Of a stretch of DNA of 64,000 bases, positions 47,935 to 60,759 are shown piece after piece. The stretch spans positions 22,353 to 86,352 of the forward strand of contig WLPX01000006.1 of assembly GCA_009698575.1 (NCBI GenBank), written 5' to 3'. The DNA is from Actinomycetota bacterium. GTDB taxonomy: Bacteria; Actinomycetota; Actinomycetes; S36-B12; UBA5976. The translations under genes and the position numbers were made by a program. Position 1 is the stretch's first letter. Every line of letters starts with the position of its first letter. The notes under the pieces were generated by a model. It was given only the letters and a program-made list of their open reading frames with translations. It ran no database searches and was not told the DNA's origin.

Positions 47935-48104
47935 AAAGTTCAAGAGAACAAACCGAAGACCGCCGGTCCTTCTGGGAAACCAGAAAGGCTAAGGCTCCTG
48001 AATCGGAGCGCCAGCGTAGGTGATGTAAGAAGTACAGCTTTATTGCTGTGTTCATGCCTCGCTTACGCGGGGCTTTTTTCATGGGCCATTACATAAGGAG
48101 CACC
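47935..48104 (+). promoter_or_regulatory. L10 (rplJL) leader RNA with embedded intrinsic terminator
   Basis: The region before rplJ resembles the ribosomal L10 leader: GACC-GCC-GGTC (47958-47968), TTCTGG-GAAA-CCAGAA (47970-47985), and GCTCC/GGAGC further on. In other bacteria the L10(L12)4 complex binds such a leader to repress rplJL. It ends with a terminator-type hairpin, annotated separately. Confidence 0.75.
48056..48079 (+). terminator. Attenuator-like terminator upstream of rplJ
   Basis: GCCTCGC (48056-48062), loop TTAC, GCGGGGC (48067-48073; one T-G pair), then six T. It lies 26 bp before the rplJ ATG, so transcription must pass it for rplJL to be expressed. Confidence 0.8.
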
Positions 48105-48815
48105 ATGGCACGCGCTGACAAGGCCGCTGCAGTAGCCGAGATCACGGAAGAATTCCGTGCGTCCAACGCAACTGTCTTGACCGAGTACCGCGGTTTGACT
48201 GTGGGTCAACTCAAGCAACTTCGCCGTTCGCTTGGACAAGACACCACCTACGCCGTAGTCAAGAACACGCTGACAAAGATCGCAGCAAAGGATGCTGGCG
48301 TTGTAGGTTTCGACGAATTACTCGTTGGACCAACTGCAATTGCATTCATTAAGGGTGACGCTGTCGCTGCCGCAAAGGGCATCGATACTTTCGCCAAGGA
48401 AAATCCAATGCTTGTTATCAAGGGCGGAATGATGGATGGCAAAATCCTCACCGCTGATGACATCAAGAAGTTGGCAAAGCTCGAGTCTCGCGAAGTACTT
48501 CTGTCCAGAATTGCTGGCGCTGCAAATGCAACGCTTGCCAAGGCAGCAGCACTATTCCAGGCTCCGCTATCACAGGCCGCTCGAACTATCGCTGCGCTTG
48601 AAGCCAAGGGTGGTGCTGCGGGTGAAACCCCAGCTCCAGCTGCCGCTCCAGTTGCTGAAGTAGTCGAGACTGCGGAAGCACCAGCTGACGCACCTGCAGA
48701 AGTTGTTGCCGAGGAAGCTACAACAGATGCACCACAAGAAGAAGCAGTAGAAGCATCCGCTGAAGCTGTCGAAGCCGAAGCTGCACCAGCAGCCGAGGAA
48801 TCAACTGAGGGCTAG
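48105..48815 (+). CDS. rplJ: Large-subunit ribosomal protein uL10 with Ala/Glu-rich C-terminal tail
   Basis: 236 aa from ATG 48105, preceded by AAGGAG 4 bp upstream; the frame is open to 48048 but those codons are the leader and terminator. The core (1 to ~170) is typical L10: [49 protein letters not shown], and [12 protein letters not shown]. About 65 residues of Ala/Pro/Glu low-complexity sequence follow. L10 anchors L7/L12 dimers to the ribosome stalk. Confidence 0.97.
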   Translation: MARADKAAAVAEITEEFRASNATVLTEYRGLTVGQLKQLRRSLGQDTTYAVVKNTLTKIAAKDAGVVGFDELLVGPTAIAFIKGDAVAAAKGIDTFAKENPMLVIKGGMMDGKILTADDIKKLAKLESREVLLSRIAGAANATLAKAAALFQAPLSQAARTIAALEAKGGAAGETPAPAAAPVAEVVETAEAPADAPAEVVAEEATTDAPQEEAVEASAEAVEAEAAPAAEESTEG

Positions 48816-48871
48816 GCCCCTCTCAGCACGAATTAACCGGGCCTAACGCCCCAAACCGGAAGGAAGCCATA

Positions 48872-49261
48872 ATGGCAAAGCTAAGCACCGATCAGTTGAT
48901 CGACGCATTCAAGGAACTAACACTGATCGAACTTTCTGAGTTCGTTTCACAGTTTGAAGAAGTATTCAACGTAACCGCAGCAGCACCCGTTGCAGTTGCC
49001 GCAGCTCCAGCAGCTGGCGGCGGCGACGGTGGCGGCGTATCTGCAGATCAGGATGAATTCGATGTCATTCTTGAAGATGGCGGCGCACAGAAGATTGCAG
49101 TTATCAAGGAAGTTCGTAGCCTGACCAACCTAGGTCTTAAGGAAGCTAAGGACCTTGTAGAAGCAGCTCCAAAACCTGTTCTTGAAAAGGTTAAGAAGGA
49201 TGCAGCTGAAGCAGCAAAGGCAGCTCTTGAAGGTGCCGGCGCAAAGGTAACAGTCAAATAA
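48872..49261 (+). CDS. rplL: Large-subunit ribosomal protein bL12 (L7/L12)
   Basis: 129 aa. The N-terminal dimerisation helix ([24 protein letters not shown]) is followed by an Ala/Gly hinge and the C-terminal factor-binding domain ([43 protein letters not shown], seen in parts). It recruits elongation-factor GTPases to the ribosome. GGAAGG upstream of the ATG. A strong terminator lies 60 bp downstream. Confidence 0.98.
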   Translation: MAKLSTDQLIDAFKELTLIELSEFVSQFEEVFNVTAAAPVAVAAAPAAGGGDGGGVSADQDEFDVILEDGGAQKIAVIKEVRSLTNLGLKEAKDLVEAAPKPVLEKVKKDAAEAAKAALEGAGAKVTVK

Positions 49262-49320
49262 TTAATTATTTGACTGAGGTAAGCACTACTAAGTAGTACT
49301 TATTCTCCTAAGAAAAACCT

Positions 49321-49354
49321 AAAAAGGTGGTTCCCTCGGGGGAGCCACCTTTTT
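49321..49354 (+). terminator. Intrinsic terminator of the rplJL operon
   Basis: 15 bp stem AAAAAGGTGGTTCCC / GGGAGCCACCTTTTT (one T-G pair) with loop TCGG. The T-run is in the 3' arm. It separates rplL from the secreted RTX gene. An imperfect palindrome (49281-49300) lies just upstream. Confidence 0.9.
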
Positions 49355-49434
49355 CTATGATTTTGAAAAATTTGCGGGTATAGGCTAGAACTGGAGCGAA
49401 TTCACAACAGTCTGTTACCAGTAGGAGAATTGAA

Positions 49435-51033
49435 TTGAAAAGGTCACGAAATGTAATTTCTATTACGTTGATGCTTTTGCTCTCTTGCCAGACGGTATCT
49501 AACGCCGCAGTAAATGTTAAAACTAAGCATCGAGCATCAAATGGAATGGTGTGCACGATTATTGGTACTGCTGGAAAGGATAACTTAAAAGGAACGAGTA
49601 AATCCGATGTAATTTGTGGCCTCGGAGGTAAAGACAAAATTGATGGCAAAGGTGGAAACGACTACATCGATGGGGGTGCCGGAAATGATGAAATTGCCGG
49701 AGGAAATGGGAATGATTCAATCTATGGTGCCAATGGGAATGACATAGTTTTAGCTGGTAACGGAAATGACTACATTTCTGGTGGCAATGGTCGAGATAAC
49801 ATACAAGGTAACGCGGGTAACGACACGATTTACGGTGATCCACTTCCGGACGTGCTCTTAGGTGGAGCGGGAAATGATTACATAGATGGTGGTGGCGGAT
49901 TTGACTATGTCGATGGTGGACCTGGAGAAAATAGTTGCGTAAAGTCCACAGATGAACCACAGGTGAATACTTGTAGATATGACTGGCGGGGCCCAGCAAT
50001 TCTCAGCATTACTACTTCCCAAACACAGGTCTCTCCTGGCGACTCCATGCGCATCGAGATTCATGCTTCTGATGAATCAGGCATCTCATCAATCTCGTTT
50101 TCAACTTCTGTAGGTAGTTTGCAACGTGACATCTGCGGTCAATCGATGTCTAAGCTAACCGGTGACGGATTCGAAGACATTTGGTTCCTTGATTGTGTGA
50201 TTCCTGCGAACGCATCAAATGGCACTTATTCCATAATTGGTTTCGGCCGCGACGTAAATGGAAGTTGGACAAATACCAATGGCGGAACCTTGTCCAGGAC
50301 TCGAGGCGAATTTCAAGTTATAAACGGTAATGATGATTTCACTGGTCCAGAAATAACTTCGGCTTCGGTTTCTACCACGACAGTTACCAGTGGCGATTCC
50401 ATTACGATCTCAGTTCACGCTCGAGATTTTTCAGGCTTGGAGTACGTTAGTTTTTCAACATCTATTGGGGGAATTCAACACGACATTTGTCACCAGCAAT
50501 TGTTCATGACGGATGGCGATCGTTTCGATGGCACATGGTCTGTAACCTGCGTGATTCCTGCTTCCGCCAGAACTGGAACCTACATTATTACGCCATACGC
50601 AAAAGATTTTGCTGGCAATCACACAAACGTAAATGGTGGAACGATCTCTGCAACAAAAGGATCCTTTGACGTTATAAATGGAAATACAGACCTAATCGGA
50701 CCAGATTTGATCTCACTCACTTCCACTCCATCAGTTGTTCACCCAGGAGATATCCTGACTATTCAGGCACATTGGATTGATGCGAGTGGCGTAGGCCGTG
50801 CGGGATTTTGGTTTAGCAGGGACCATGTACAGCGAGATTTCTGTGGACAGTCAATGACTCTTGCATCAGGGACGATTTATGACGGAATTTGGGAATACAA
50901 ATGCCGAGTCCCTGAAAATACAGTAGTTGGAAATTACGTTGTGCATGCCTACTCGACAGACTTGGTTGACAACGACGCGAATGTAAATAGTGGGATATCT
51001 CGTGACTTAACTTCTAATTTCACATTGGAGTAA
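49435..51033 (+). CDS. Secreted RTX-type calcium-binding protein with three tandem Cys-paired beta domains
   Basis: 532 aa from TTG 49435 with AGGAG 7 bp upstream. Residues 1-24 form a Sec signal peptide. Residues ~43-165 hold about a dozen nonapeptide-type Ca2+-binding repeats (GGxGxDxUx: GGNDYIDGG, GAGNDEIAGG, GNGNDYISGG, GAGNDYIDGG). Then come three tandem ~108-residue repeats at 187-296, 304-414 and 422-530, each starting GP-x-(I/L) and containing D-(I/F)-C-(G/H)-Q. Cys pairs 234/254, 352/372 and 470/490 are each exactly 20 apart, suggesting one disulfide per domain. No protease, lipase or anchor motif was seen. Possibly an adhesin or surface protein. It is bounded by the rplL terminator and the rpoB upstream region. 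Confidence 0.88.
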   Translation: MKRSRNVISITLMLLLSCQTVSNAAVNVKTKHRASNGMVCTIIGTAGKDNLKGTSKSDVICGLGGKDKIDGKGGNDYIDGGAGNDEIAGGNGNDSIYGANGNDIVLAGNGNDYISGGNGRDNIQGNAGNDTIYGDPLPDVLLGGAGNDYIDGGGGFDYVDGGPGENSCVKSTDEPQVNTCRYDWRGPAILSITTSQTQVSPGDSMRIEIHASDESGISSISFSTSVGSLQRDICGQSMSKLTGDGFEDIWFLDCVIPANASNGTYSIIGFGRDVNGSWTNTNGGTLSRTRGEFQVINGNDDFTGPEITSASVSTTTVTSGDSITISVHARDFSGLEYVSFSTSIGGIQHDICHQQLFMTDGDRFDGTWSVTCVIPASARTGTYIITPYAKDFAGNHTNVNGGTISATKGSFDVINGNTDLIGPDLISLTSTPSVVHPGDILTIQAHWIDASGVGRAGFWFSRDHVQRDFCGQSMTLASGTIYDGIWEYKCRVPENTVVGNYVVHAYSTDLVDNDANVNSGISRDLTSNFTLE

Positions 51034-51448
51034 AAGCGGGTCCTTAGTTTTATTAACGGGGCTTCATGAACTTATTGTCAAATTTCAATTGTTCATTTGT
51101 GAATCCTTAATTTTGTTGTGAACATAACGCCTTTGTCACAGTCACTACTGAGTGCTTGACATGTGTCCGTATCTGGGCCACGATTGGCGAGCAAGTTAAG
51201 AAATGCAGACTTCCCCCTGTAAACCGATGATTTCGGTCTGGCGCACTTGGCCCTAGCTGTCCAAGTCAGTGCAGAAGGCACGAAAATCGAGGGTTTTCAG
51301 GAAAAATTGAGCTGCATTGGACAGTGGCTGCCGCCTCTAGGTATGCTACGAGTTCGCCGTGCCCTAAATCCACCTGTCATTTGTGTACCTCAATTTGACT
51401 AGGTTCCTTTAGCGCGCGCGCATTACAGCTAGCTCGGAAGGACGACTG
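51034..51448 (+). promoter_or_regulatory. rpoB upstream region (415 bp without a gene)
   Basis: No credible coding frame. It holds a perfect -35 TTGACA at 51156-51161 with a weak -10 (CACGAT, 17 bp away), a hairpin ACCGA-TGATT-TCGGT, an 8 bp inverted repeat CTGTCCAA/TTGGACAG (51257-51264 and 51317-51324), and the better promoter listed separately. The rpoB SD GGAAGGA is at 51436-51442. Confidence 0.6.
51317..51347 (+). promoter_or_regulatory. Candidate rpoBC promoter
   Basis: TTGGAC (51317-51322; or TGGACA one base on) and TATGCT (51342-51347), spacer 18-19 bp, giving a start near 51354 and a ~95 nt leader to rpoB. Confidence 0.5.
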
Positions 51449-54910
<3,462 letters not shown>

Positions 54911-54965
54911 TCTCGGTCAGATACAGACGAACCCCGAAACTTAACTAGAAATAGAGGAACTCAAA

Positions 54966-57900
54966 GTGTTGGACGTCAACTTCTTCGACGAACTGCGGAT
55001 CGGTCTAGCTAGCGCTGAAGACATCCGTTTGTGGTCGCATGGCGAAGTAAAGAAACCAGAAACAATTAATTACCGCACACTCAAGCCAGAGCGCGATGGT
55101 CTTTTCTGCGAAAAGATCTTCGGACCGACTCGTGACTGGGAATGTTACTGCGGTAAGTACAAGCGCGTACGTTTCAAAGGCATCGTTTGTGAGCGTTGTG
55201 GCGTTGAAGTCACTCGCTCCAAGGTTCGCCGCGAACGTATGGGTCACATCGAACTTGCTGCGCCAGTAACACACATCTGGTACTTCAAGGGCGTACCTAG
55301 CCGTCTTGGTTACTTACTTGATCTAGCTCCAAAAGATCTAGAAAAAGTAATTTACTTTGCTGCCTACATGATCACTTCGGTTGACGAAGCTGCTCGTCGT
55401 GAAGACCTTCCAAGCCTGGAAGCGCGTCTAAACGAAGACCGCAACAACCTGATCAAGAAGCGCGATGCCGATGTAGATGCACGCCTAAAGAAGATGGAAG
55501 CCGACTTAGCTGAACTTGAAGCTGAAGGCGCTAAGGCAGATATCAAGCGCAAGGTTCGCGAATCCGGAGAACGTGAAGTTACCCAGATCCGCAAGCGTGA
55601 AGACGCAAAGATCGATCGTCTGGTCAAGGTATTTGATCGTTTCCGCACTCTTAAGGTCCAGGACCTTGAAGGTGACGAGATGCTTTACCGCGAAATGCGC
55701 GATCGTTTCGGTCGTTACTTCAAGGGTGGCATGGGCGCTGCAGCAATCAAGGCTCGTTTGGAGACATTCGACCTAGAAGCAGAAGCTGTAAAGCTAAAAG
55801 ACATCATCATTAATGGCAAGGGTCAAAAGAAGACTCGTGCACTTAAGCGCCTCAAGGTTGTTAACGCATTCTTGAATACCACAAACCACCCAGCCGCAAT
55901 GGTCTTGGATGCAGTTCCGGTCATTCCACCAGATCTACGTCCGATGGTTCAGCTTGATGGTGGCCGTTTCGCAACTTCAGATCTAAACGATCTTTACCGT
56001 CGCGTTATCAACCGCAACAACCGTCTAAAGCGCCTGCTGGATCTTGGTGCACCTGAGATCATCGTGAACAACGAAAAGCGCATGCTTCAAGAATCTGTTG
56101 ATGCATTGTTCGACAACGGTCGTCGTGGTCGTCCAGTAACTGGACCGGGTAACCGTCCACTTAAGTCACTGTCCGACATGCTTAAGGGTAAGCAAGGTCG
56201 CTTCCGCCAGAACCTTCTTGGCAAGCGCGTTGACTACTCCGGCCGTTCGGTAATTGTTGTTGGTCCACAGTTAAAGCTGCACCAGTGTGGTCTGCCTAAG
56301 CAGATGGCGTTAGAACTTTTCAAGCCTTTCGTAATGAAGCGCTTGGTTGATCTAAACCACGCACAGAACATCAAGAGCGCAAAGCGCATGGTTGAACGTC
56401 AGCGTTCAGTTGTTTGGGATGTACTTGAAGAAGTCATCACCGAGCATCCAGTTCTGCTAAACCGCGCACCTACTTTGCACCGTTTGGGTATTCAAGCTTT
56501 CGAGCCACAGCTCATTGAAGGTAAGGCAATCCAGATTCACCCACTCGTATGTACAGCATTCAACGCTGACTTCGACGGTGACCAGATGGCTGTGCACGTT
56601 CCGCTTTCTGCAGAAGCTCAGGCTGAAGCTCGCGTACTTATGCTTTCGACAAATAACATTTTGTCGCCAGCAAACGGTCGTCCAATTACCTCACCTACCC
56701 AGGACATGGTTCTTGGTCTGTACTCGCTAACTCGCGATGATTCAGCTGGTCTTGGTGCGGGACGGGCATTTGGTTCACTAGCTGAAGCAATCATGGCGTT
56801 TGATCGCAATGAACTTGCTCTGCAAGCCGAAGTGAAGATCCGTTTGGAAAATGTTGTTACCGAAATTGGTGGCGAGGCATCTTCCAAGACAATCGATACC
56901 ACTTTAGGTCGCGCATTGTTCAACGAGACACTTCCAGCTAACTACCCATTCGTTAACGAAGAAGTTAAGAAGTCAAAGCTTGGTGAGGTCATCAATGACT
57001 TAGCTGAGCGTTACTCCAAGGTTCAGGTTGCTGCGACTTTGGATGCTTTGAAAGAAGCTGGCTTCCGCTGGGCAACTCGTTCCGGTGTAACTATCTCGTT
57101 CGCAGATGTTGTAGCTCCGGCAGCTAAAGCAGGCTTACTTGCTGAAGCTGAAGAAAAAGCTGACAAGATCCAAAAGCAGTACGAACGTGGTTTGATTGCA
57201 GACTCCGAGCGTCGCCAGGAACTAATCGAAGTATGGACTGACACAACCAATAAGGTTGCCGAAGCTATGCAGGAAAACTTCCCAACCACTAACCCGGTTT
57301 GGATGATGGTTAACTCTGGTGCTCGAGGCAACATGCTTCAGATTCGTCAGATCGCAGGTATGCGTGGTCTGGTAGCTAACCCGAAGGGTGAAATTATTCC
57401 TCGCCCTATCAAGAGCAATTTCCGTGAAGGTCTGTCAGTACTTGAGTACTTCATTTCTACTCACGGTGCTCGTAAGGGTCTTGCTGATACTGCGCTACGT
57501 ACCGCTGACTCGGGTTACCTAACTCGTCGTCTAGTTGACGTGTCACAGGATGTAATCATCCGTGAAGAAGACTGTGGCACCGATCGTGGTCTAGCCAAGG
57601 CAATTCGCAAGGCTGATGGATCTGCTGAAGACTTCTTAGACACCACAATTGCATCTCGCTGCTTGGCAGAAGATGTAGTCGTTGCCGGCAAGACACTATT
57701 TGCTGCAGGTCAAGACATTGGCATTCTCGACATTGATGCCATGGTTGCTGCTGGTGTTGACGAAATCAAGGTTCGTTCGGTTCTCACTTGTGATAGCCGC
57801 TTTGGAACTTGTGCTCGTTGCTACGGTCGTTCCCTTGCAACATCCAAGTTGGTTGACATTGGTGAAGCCGTTGGCATCATTGCTGCTCAGTCAATTGGTG

Positions 57901-58814
57901 AGCCAGGAACTCAGCTAACTATGCGTACCTTCCACACTGGTGGTGCAGCATCTGACGGTGGTGACATCACTCATGGTCTACCTCGCGTGGTCGAACTTTT
58001 CGAAGCTCGTACTCCAAAGGGTGTTTCACCAATCTCCGCAGCCACTGGCCGCGTTCGCATTGATGAATCAGACAAGTCCAAGAAGGTCATCGTTATTCCT
58101 GACGACGGTTCCGAAGAGCTGGAGTACCCAGTTTCTAAGCGCGCCAAGTTAGTAGTTGAAGATGGTCAGACTGTCACAGCCGGTGATTTGATCCTTGTTG
58201 GTAAGCCAGATCCGAAGGAAGTTCTTCGCATCCGTGGTCCACGTCAGGTTCAGATCCACTTAACTGACGAAGTTCAAGAGGTTTACCGTTCTCAGGGTGT
58301 ATCGATTCACGATAAGCACATCGAAGTTATTGTGCGCCAGATGTTGAAGCGAGTAATCATCGTTGAACAGGCTGAATCCACATTCCTAACTGGTGAACTT
58401 GTTGAGCGTTCAGCATACGAAAACGACAACCGTCGTCTAGTTACTGAAGGTGGCAAGCCAGCATCAGCTCGTCCAGAGCTAATGGGTATCACCAAGGCAT
58501 CACTTGCAACTGAATCTTGGTTGTCGGCTGCATCGTTCCAGGAGACAACTCGTGTCCTTACCGATGCTGCAATCAACGGCAAGCGCGATCCACTGCTTGG
58601 TCTAAAGGAAAACGTAATCATCGGAAAGCTGATCCCAGCTGGTACTGGTCTTCCTCGTTACCGCAACGTGAAGGTCGAACCAACCGAAGAAGCCAAGGCA
58701 GCCGTCTACGCCGCAATGAGCGTCTACGACAACTACGACTACGGCGACTTTGGTCAGGCTTCCGGCGAAGCAGTTCGCTTGGAAGATTACGACATGGGTC
58801 AATATCGGAGTTAA
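54966..58814 (+). CDS. rpoC: DNA-directed RNA polymerase subunit beta'
   Basis: 1282 aa. N-terminal zinc ribbon [20 protein letters not shown], catalytic Mg loop NADFDGD at residues 533-539, trigger-loop region with [22 protein letters not shown], and a second Cys cluster [14 protein letters not shown] coiled insertion rich in Lys/Glu/Arg (residues ~150-220) is the clamp-domain insert usual in actinobacteria. GTG start. A long terminator follows. Confidence 0.99.
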   Translation: MLDVNFFDELRIGLASAEDIRLWSHGEVKKPETINYRTLKPERDGLFCEKIFGPTRDWECYCGKYKRVRFKGIVCERCGVEVTRSKVRRERMGHIELAAPVTHIWYFKGVPSRLGYLLDLAPKDLEKVIYFAAYMITSVDEAARREDLPSLEARLNEDRNNLIKKRDADVDARLKKMEADLAELEAEGAKADIKRKVRESGEREVTQIRKREDAKIDRLVKVFDRFRTLKVQDLEGDEMLYREMRDRFGRYFKGGMGAAAIKARLETFDLEAEAVKLKDIIINGKGQKKTRALKRLKVVNAFLNTTNHPAAMVLDAVPVIPPDLRPMVQLDGGRFATSDLNDLYRRVINRNNRLKRLLDLGAPEIIVNNEKRMLQESVDALFDNGRRGRPVTGPGNRPLKSLSDMLKGKQGRFRQNLLGKRVDYSGRSVIVVGPQLKLHQCGLPKQMALELFKPFVMKRLVDLNHAQNIKSAKRMVERQRSVVWDVLEEVITEHPVLLNRAPTLHRLGIQAFEPQLIEGKAIQIHPLVCTAFNADFDGDQMAVHVPLSAEAQAEARVLMLSTNNILSPANGRPITSPTQDMVLGLYSLTRDDSAGLGAGRAFGSLAEAIMAFDRNELALQAEVKIRLENVVTEIGGEASSKTIDTTLGRALFNETLPANYPFVNEEVKKSKLGEVINDLAERYSKVQVAATLDALKEAGFRWATRSGVTISFADVVAPAAKAGLLAEAEEKADKIQKQYERGLIADSERRQELIEVWTDTTNKVAEAMQENFPTTNPVWMMVNSGARGNMLQIRQIAGMRGLVANPKGEIIPRPIKSNFREGLSVLEYFISTHGARKGLADTALRTADSGYLTRRLVDVSQDVIIREEDCGTDRGLAKAIRKADGSAEDFLDTTIASRCLAEDVVVAGKTLFAAGQDIGILDIDAMVAAGVDEIKVRSVLTCDSRFGTCARCYGRSLATSKLVDIGEAVGIIAAQSIGEPGTQLTMRTFHTGGAASDGGDITHGLPRVVELFEARTPKGVSPISAATGRVRIDESDKSKKVIVIPDDGSEELEYPVSKRAKLVVEDGQTVTAGDLILVGKPDPKEVLRIRGPRQVQIHLTDEVQEVYRSQGVSIHDKHIEVIVRQMLKRVIIVEQAESTFLTGELVERSAYENDNRRLVTEGGKPASARPELMGITKASLATESWLSAASFQETTRVLTDAAINGKRDPLLGLKENVIIGKLIPAGTGLPRYRNVKVEPTEEAKAAVYAAMSVYDNYDYGDFGQASGEAVRLEDYDMGQYRS

Positions 58815-58864
58815 GGACTGAGGCGAAAGCCGAGGAATCGAAACTCAATAAAAACAGTTCGTTA

Positions 58865-58906
58865 AAACAAAGAAGGTCGAGCAGAAATGCTCGGCCTTCT
58901 TTGTTT
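58865..58906 (+). terminator. Intrinsic terminator of rpoBC
   Basis: 19 bp stem (58865-58883 with 58888-58906; one T-G pair) closed by a GAAA tetraloop, with A- and T-rich ends so it may work on both strands. It ends 50 bp after the rpoC stop. Confidence 0.92.
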
Positions 58907-58943
58907 ATGAACCGAGGCAGGAATATTGTGAAATGCTTAACCC

Positions 58944-59366
58944 ATGACGAAACCTCGCGCTTACATTGCCGGCCCGCTATTTGATGAAGGTGAACGCTGG
59001 TTCATCGAAAAGATCGAAGCCATGGTGGCTGAGGCTGGATTCGAGACGTTCTTGCCGCATCGGGACAATCCACCGAAGGTAAAAGATAACGTCAAGGAAA
59101 TTTTTGAAAATGATAAGCGGGGGATTGATGCCTGCGATTTAGTCGTTGCGAATTTGAATGGAATAACTACTGACGATGGAACTGCCTGGGAACTTGGCTA
59201 CGCCTATGCCAATGGCAAGTACCTAATTGGCCTGCATACCGACTGGCGAGCCCGATTCAAGCACGAAGTCGTGAACTTAATGATCGAGACCTCACTCAAT
59301 GAACTGGTTCGGACTCAAAAAGACCTCAAATCAGCCTTGAAAAGCTGGATATCCAATAATTCATAA
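58944..59366 (+). CDS. Nucleoside 2-deoxyribosyltransferase-family protein
   Basis: 140 aa. Motifs of the family: an N-terminal YIAGPLF, IFENDKRGIDACDLVVANLNG with the nucleophile-bearing region, and DDGTAWELGYAYANGKYLIG with the catalytic Glu. Members either exchange bases between deoxyribonucleosides or hydrolyse deoxynucleoside monophosphates (DNPH1/Rcl type); sequence alone does not decide. It lies between rpoC and rpsL as a single gene after the rpoBC terminator. Its last codons carry one copy of a 16 bp repeat found again just downstream. Confidence 0.85.
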   Translation: MTKPRAYIAGPLFDEGERWFIEKIEAMVAEAGFETFLPHRDNPPKVKDNVKEIFENDKRGIDACDLVVANLNGITTDDGTAWELGYAYANGKYLIGLHTDWRARFKHEVVNLMIETSLNELVRTQKDLKSALKSWISNNS

Positions 59367-59390
59367 GCATCAACCCTTGAAAAGCTGGAT
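59335..59390 (+). repeat. 16 bp direct repeat at the 3' end of the deoxyribosyltransferase gene
   Basis: CCTTGAAAAGCTGGAT occurs at 59335-59350 (inside the gene) and again at 59375-59390 (24 bp between copies), suggesting a small tandem duplication that moved or copied the gene end. Confidence 0.8.
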
Positions 59391-59844
59391 TACTGCCCAG
59401 CAAGATGTACGGGAAAAATGGCCTAAAACCGAAGAAAAGTCCCGAGCGAAAAATTTGCGAAGCAATTCTTTTGAGCAAGGGAGCTTTTCGAAGGTTTGAA
59501 GGCCCCACACACCAAGGCCAGATCTTGACCTAAATGTCCGATTTTCAAGCCCGACACGCCGTCCGCGTGGGTGGGGGGCGATCTCGTTTTGACCTTTAAC
59601 CACAAGTGTGGGTAATGTTTCACCTTGTGCCTAACGAAAGTTAGGTTTCGCATCTATGCCTAGGGCTTCCCCGTCGGCGCAGTTTTCGCGAGACAGGCTC
59701 CTTCATTAAAGGAATGTCTTGCAATCCGCGCTTAACCGGGCAACACACCCGACCGCGTGGGTCGGAGCTAGTGGCGGTGCCGCCATCACAACAAACGTTT
59801 GAAAGTCGTGCGAGAAGTCGCGCTACTTAGATGAAGGAGAACGA
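59367..59844 (+). promoter_or_regulatory. str operon upstream region (478 bp without a gene)
   Basis: No supported protein gene. The first ~200 bp are plain apart from the direct repeat copy. Then come a promoter (59589-59618) and a leader of ~220 nt with three hairpins: CCTAAC-GAAA-GTTAGG (59630-59645), CCGACC-GCGTG-GGTCGG (59749-59765) and TGGCG-GTGC-CGCCA (59772-59785). The 10-mer CCGCGTGGGT occurs twice (59563-59572, 59753-59762). Confidence 0.6.
59589..59618 (+). promoter_or_regulatory. Candidate promoter of the rpsL-rpsG-fusA-tuf operon
   Basis: TTGACC (59589-59594), an 18 bp spacer, TAATGT (59613-59618). The start would fall near 59625, just before the GAAA-loop hairpin. Confidence 0.5.
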
Positions 59845-60219
59845 GTGCCAACGATCCAACAGTTGGTCCGCAAGGGCCGACAGGACAAAGTCACGAAGAA
59901 CACGACGCCTGCTCTTAAGGGCAGCCCGCAACGCCGTGGCGTTTGCACGCGTGTTTACACAACTACACCAAAGAAGCCGAACTCTGCGCTTCGCAAGGTA
60001 GCTCGTGTACGTCTGACTAGTGGTGCTGAAGTAACTGCCTACATCCCAGGTGAAGGCCATAACTTGCAGGAACACTCAATCGTTCTTGTTCGTGGCGGTC
60101 GCGTAAAGGATCTTCCTGGTGTTCGTTACAAAATTATCCGTGGCGCTCTTGATACTCAGGGCGTAAAGAACCGCAAGCAGTCTCGTAGCCGCTACGGCGC
60201 GAAGAAGGAGAAGAGCTGA
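59845..60219 (+). CDS. rpsL: Small-subunit ribosomal protein uS12
   Basis: 124 aa. Decoding-centre protein. Lys43 ([11 protein letters not shown]) and Lys88 ([12 protein letters not shown]), the positions altered in streptomycin resistance, are both wild type. GTG start with AAGGAGAAC upstream. rpsG begins 1 nt after the stop. Confidence 0.99.
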   Translation: MPTIQQLVRKGRQDKVTKNTTPALKGSPQRRGVCTRVYTTTPKKPNSALRKVARVRLTSGAEVTAYIPGEGHNLQEHSIVLVRGGRVKDLPGVRYKIIRGALDTQGVKNRKQSRSRYGAKKEKS

Positions 60220-60220
60220 T

Positions 60221-60691
60221 ATGCCACGTAAGGGTCCAGCTCCGAAGCGACCGATTATCGTCGATCCGGTTTACCAGTCACCAGTAGTTACTCAGCTTGT
60301 TAACAAGATTTTGTTACACGGCAAGAAGTCCACTGCTGAATCAATTGTTTACGGCGCACTTTCTGGTTGCCACGAAAAGACAGGTACTGATCCAGTACAG
60401 ACTCTTCGTCGCGCACTAGACAACGTTCGCCCAACTCTTGAAGTTCGTAGCCGTCGCGTTGGTGGCGCTACTTACCAGGTGCCAGTTGAAGTTAAGCCAA
60501 CTCGTGCCAACACCCTTGCACTTCGCTGGTTAGTTGGTTACTCACGTGCACGTCGTGAAAAGACAATGACTGAGCGTTTGATGAACGAAATCCTCGATGC
60601 TTCTAACGGCTTAGGTGCTGCAGTGAAGAAGCGCGAAGACACACACAAGATGGCTGAAAGCAACAAGGCCTTCGCACATTACCGCTGGTAA
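60221..60691 (+). CDS. rpsG: Small-subunit ribosomal protein uS7
   Basis: 156 aa. Primary 16S-binding protein nucleating the 30S head. [45 protein letters not shown], and [17 protein letters not shown] are diagnostic. The start follows rpsL by 1 nt with GGAGAAGAG inside the rpsL end, leaving no room for an E. coli-type S7 regulatory intergenic RNA. Confidence 0.99.
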   Translation: MPRKGPAPKRPIIVDPVYQSPVVTQLVNKILLHGKKSTAESIVYGALSGCHEKTGTDPVQTLRRALDNVRPTLEVRSRRVGGATYQVPVEVKPTRANTLALRWLVGYSRARREKTMTERLMNEILDASNGLGAAVKKREDTHKMAESNKAFAHYRW

Positions 60692-60759
60692 TCCAAGAAA
60701 TTTACCGACCTTAAGACTTCTAGAAACCGACAGAACAAGAAACAGAGACGAGAGAGTAA

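Noticed and set aside
48048..48104. 19-residue extension of rplJ
   Set aside because: These codons are the terminator hairpin of the L10 leader; the SD AAGGAG serves ATG 48105.
49560..49930. DNA tandem repeat or CRISPR-like array
   Set aside because: The periodicity is the codon-level trace of RTX protein repeats (about 27 bp, degenerate), with no identical repeats or spacers.
59370..59653. Minus-strand frames of 76-77 codons in the rpsL upstream region
   Set aside because: Overlapping each other in different frames, no SD and no recognisable protein; the region is better read as promoter and leader.
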